A stretch of 8,007 nucleotides of DNA from NCBI GenBank assembly GCA_938009115.1, contig CALLHZ010000018.1, forward strand, positions 1 through 8,007, written 5' to 3'. Within the stretch, counting starts at the first letter, position 1, and every line of letters starts with the position of its first letter. The DNA is from an uncultured Clostridia bacterium (lineage in GTDB: Bacteria > Bacillota > Clostridia > Peptostreptococcales > Anaerovoracaceae). Shown here piece after piece: positions 5,730 through 8,007 of this stretch. The translations under genes and the position numbers were made by a program. The notes below the pieces were generated by a model that did no database searches, was not told where the DNA came from, and worked only from the letters and a program-made list of their open reading frames with translations.

Positions 5730-8007
5730 GGCTGACGTTTTCCACCAACGGATGGAGTGAGTTTTCGCGGTCTGAGTTTTTGGATATCGCCAAGGATCTT
5801 GGTTTTTTCGGCGTTGAATTTCATCAGAGCAGCCGGGACGTATTCCGGGGAGAAGCGGGAGACGAAGATCTCAGGGCTGCCGAGCAGCTGAAGCGGGAGC
5901 TGAGTCAGGCTGGCCTTGGGGTTCCCTGCTATGACATCGTCGTGGATGCCGCTGACAGCGACCGTATTCGGGAAAATACGGAAAAAATCCTTCACGGGGT
6001 GCGGCTCTGTGAAGGCGCGGGCATCCCTTGCCTTCGCGTTACCGCAAGGGATCTGCCCGGCAGGGATCCGGAAGCTGCGGAGCGGGCAGTCCGGACATGC
6101 CTGGCGCCGGCGGTGGAGTACGCGGAAAAGGGGACGGTCTGTATTTTGATGGAGACCACCGGAATCTATCAGGACACCGGCAAGCTGCGGCAGCTGCTCA
6201 ACGAATTTGCCAGCGACAGTCTGGGGGCATTGTGGGATGTACACCATCCCTACCGTTTTGGCGGCGAGGACCCGGAAACCACGGTGCAGAATCTGGGCGC
6301 CTATATCCGCCATGTCCACATCAAAGACTCCCTTCCCGGACCGGAAGGCCCGGCCTATGCCCTCGTGGGGGAGGGCGACATCCCGTTGGAGAGTATGATG
6401 AACGCTTTGCGCTCCATCAATTTCGAAGGCTGTCTCTCCCTGGAATGGCTGCCCGGCTGGATGCCGGAGCTGGCGGATCCGGCAATCGTGTTCCCACACT
6501 ACGCCCATTACATGAGCCGTTTTGACAACAGCGCCCGGGGCGATGACCGTCTTTATGACAATAAAGCGGGCACAGGGAAATATCTTTGGAAAAAGGATGT
6601 TCTCATCGACCTGACCTTTTCTCAAGTTTTGGACCGGGTGGTGTCGGAATTTCCGGATCAGTACGCTTTTCGCTACACCATGATGGATTACACACGGACC
6701 TATGCGGAGTTTCGAGACGACGTGAACGAATTTGCCCGGTCTCTCATCGCGCTGGGCGTCAAGCAGGGTGACAAGGTGACCGTATGGGCCACCAATGTTC
6801 CGCAATGGTATGTGGCTTTCTGGGCGGCCACGAAAATCGGCGCCGTGCTGGTGACCATGAACACGGCCTACAAGATCCATGAAGCCGAGTACCTGTTGCG
6901 CCAGTCCGATACCCATACGCTCATCATGATCGACGGCTACAGGGATTCCAATTACGCGGAAATCATCAGGGAGCTGTGTCCGGAGCTGGAAAAAGCCGAA
7001 GGACCGGGCCGTCTCCATTGCCGGCGGCTGCCCTTCCTGCGGAACATCATAACGGTTTCCTCTTCCCGCAAGGGATGTTATACTTGGGAAGAGGCGCTGG
7101 CCGCGGGACGCAGCGTTCCCATGGAAGAGGTGTGCCGCCGCGCCGCGCTGGTGGACAAGCATGATGTATGCAATATGCAGTATACTTCCGGGACTACCGG
7201 CTTCCCCAAAGGGGTCATGCTCACCCATTATAATATTGTAAACAACGGCAAGTGCATCGGAGACCGGATGGACCTGTCCACTGCCGACCGCATGCTGATC
7301 CAGGTCCCCATGTTCCACTGCTTCGGCATGGTCCTGGCCATGACCGCGGCGATGACTCACGGCTCCTCTATGATGCCGCTTCCTTACTTTTCTCCGAAAC
7401 CGGCCCTGGCCTGCATTCATCAGGAGCGGATCACCTGCATCCACGGCGTGCCCACCATGTTCATCGCCCTGCTGGAGCACGAAGACTTTCCCAAAACCGA
7501 CTTTTCCCACATGCGAACCGGCATCATGGCCGGCAGTCTGTGCCCCATCTCCGTGATGCGGGATGTGGTGGACCGGATGAACCTGAAGGAGATCACCATC
7601 GTTTTCGGCCAGACCGAAAGCTCGCCGGGATGCACCATGAGCAGTACCGACGATCCCTTGGAAGTACGAGTTTCCACCGTGGGACGTCCGCTTCCTCAGA
7701 TCGAATGCCGCATCGTGGATCCGTCCACCAATCAGGAACTGCCGCCGGGCCAGATCGGCGAATTCGTGGCCCGGGGCTACAATATCATGAAAGGCTATTA
7801 CAAAATGCCCAGGGCTACCGCCGCCGCCGTCGACAAAGATGGATGGCTCCATACCGGGGACCTGGCCATGATGACGCCGGAGGGGAATTTCTGCATCACC
7901 GGCCGCCTGAAGGACATGATCATCCGGGGCGGTGAGAACATCTATCCCAAGGAGATCGAGGAGTTCGTGTACACTCATCCGAAGGTGGCCGACGTTCAGG
8001 TGATCGG
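5726..8007 (+). CDS. Sugar phosphate isomerase/epimerase fused to AMP-forming acyl-CoA synthetase (3' end beyond window)
   Basis: One frame stays open for 760 codons to the window edge. Residues 1 to about 263 form a xylose-isomerase-like TIM barrel with a plausible full metal set: Glu143 in METTG, Asp171 in WDVHHP, His196/His198 in HVHIKD and Glu240 in SLEWLPGW. After a linker (about 264-291) an adenylate-forming acyl-CoA synthetase begins at DLTFSQVLDRV. It carries the P-loop YTSGTTGFPKG from 486, FGQTES at 627-632, GWLHTGD ending at Asp712, and the hinge segment GRLKDMIIRGGENIYPKEIEE from about 726. Only the last part of the C-terminal lid, with the expected catalytic Lys, is cut off; a full length near 830-850 is expected. 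The synthetase resembles medium/short-chain FadD/AcsF-type enzymes, which join a carboxylate to CoA using ATP. ATGA overlap with the LeuA-like gene implies translational coupling, with GAGGAG at 5712-5717 as ribosome binding site. Substrates of both halves are unknown. Confidence 0.9.
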   Translation, partial: MRLTFSTNGWSEFSRSEFLDIAKDLGFFGVEFHQSSRDVFRGEAGDEDLRAAEQLKRELSQAGLGVPCYDIVVDAADSDRIRENTEKILHGVRLCEGAGIPCLRVTARDLPGRDPEAAERAVRTCLAPAVEYAEKGTVCILMETTGIYQDTGKLRQLLNEFASDSLGALWDVHHPYRFGGEDPETTVQNLGAYIRHVHIKDSLPGPEGPAYALVGEGDIPLESMMNALRSINFEGCLSLEWLPGWMPELADPAIVFPHYAHYMSRFDNSARGDDRLYDNKAGTGKYLWKKDVLIDLTFSQVLDRVVSEFPDQYAFRYTMMDYTRTYAEFRDDVNEFARSLIALGVKQGDKVTVWATNVPQWYVAFWAATKIGAVLVTMNTAYKIHEAEYLLRQSDTHTLIMIDGYRDSNYAEIIRELCPELEKAEGPGRLHCRRLPFLRNIITVSSSRKGCYTWEEALAAGRSVPMEEVCRRAALVDKHDVCNMQYTSGTTGFPKGVMLTHYNIVNNGKCIGDRMDLSTADRMLIQVPMFHCFGMVLAMTAAMTHGSSMMPLPYFSPKPALACIHQERITCIHGVPTMFIALLEHEDFPKTDFSHMRTGIMAGSLCPISVMRDVVDRMNLKEITIVFGQTESSPGCTMSSTDDPLEVRVSTVGRPLPQIECRIVDPSTNQELPPGQIGEFVARGYNIMKGYYKMPRATAAAVDKDGWLHTGDLAMMTPEGNFCITGRLKDMIIRGGENIYPKEIEEFVYTHPKVADVQVI

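Noticed and set aside
6480..6620. Possibility that the isomerase and synthetase are separate genes
   Set aside because: There is no stop codon in the linker and no ribosome binding site with an ATG before the synthetase start. The frame is continuous. Only an assembly error could split it, which cannot be tested here.
5555..7978. Long open frame of about 807 codons on the minus strand
   Set aside because: It lies opposite the LeuA-like gene's end and the fusion gene, both with clear domains and motifs. Its translation is His/Gly/Arg-rich without recognisable motifs. It is a codon-bias shadow.

Overview
The window reads as a chromosomal metabolic region from a Bacillota (Clostridia-like) bacterium. 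The evidence is a T-box leader RNA, strong AGGAGG-type ribosome binding sites, short hairpin-plus-T-run terminators, a textbook sigma-A type promoter and tight gene packing. Base composition is moderately GC-rich by eye. No rRNA, tRNA, CRISPR, transposase or phage gene is visible.

Left part (1-1991): a hairpin terminator sits directly in front of a two-gene plus-strand unit. The first gene is a DapA/NanA-type class I aldolase or lyase (75-980), followed by a PfkB-family sugar kinase (991-1941). A bidirectional terminator (1962-1990) separates it from a convergent minus-strand pair. Middle part (1992-3829, minus strand, transcribed right to left): a NagB-like sugar-phosphate isomerase homologue that lacks two of the four classical catalytic residues, followed two bases later by a second PfkB kinase. 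This kinase is an obvious paralogue of the first. Together these four genes look like a catabolic set (phosphorylation, isomerisation or deamination, retro-aldol cleavage) for an unidentified sugar, amino sugar or sugar acid.

Right part (3830-8007): a divergent intergenic region carries a consensus promoter, with a second copy staggered by 13 bp, and a T-box riboswitch with its own terminator. The best-fitting specifier is CUC (leucine). It controls a LeuA-like protein (4302-5729) and, overlapping it by ATGA, a gene that runs off the window end (5726-8007+). The LeuA-like protein keeps the C-terminal LeuA regulatory fold but has lost the catalytic Arg and the metal ligands of 2-isopropylmalate synthase. 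The last gene is a single open frame joining a complete-looking xylose-isomerase-like TIM barrel (sugar phosphate isomerase/epimerase) to an AMP-forming acyl-CoA synthetase.

The most unusual item is this last operon: an amino-acid-sensing RNA controls a degenerate LeuA homologue and an isomerase-acyl-CoA synthetase fusion. Its substrate and product cannot be read from the sequence. A link to leucine or branched-chain acyl-CoA metabolism is inference from the T-box and the LeuA fold.
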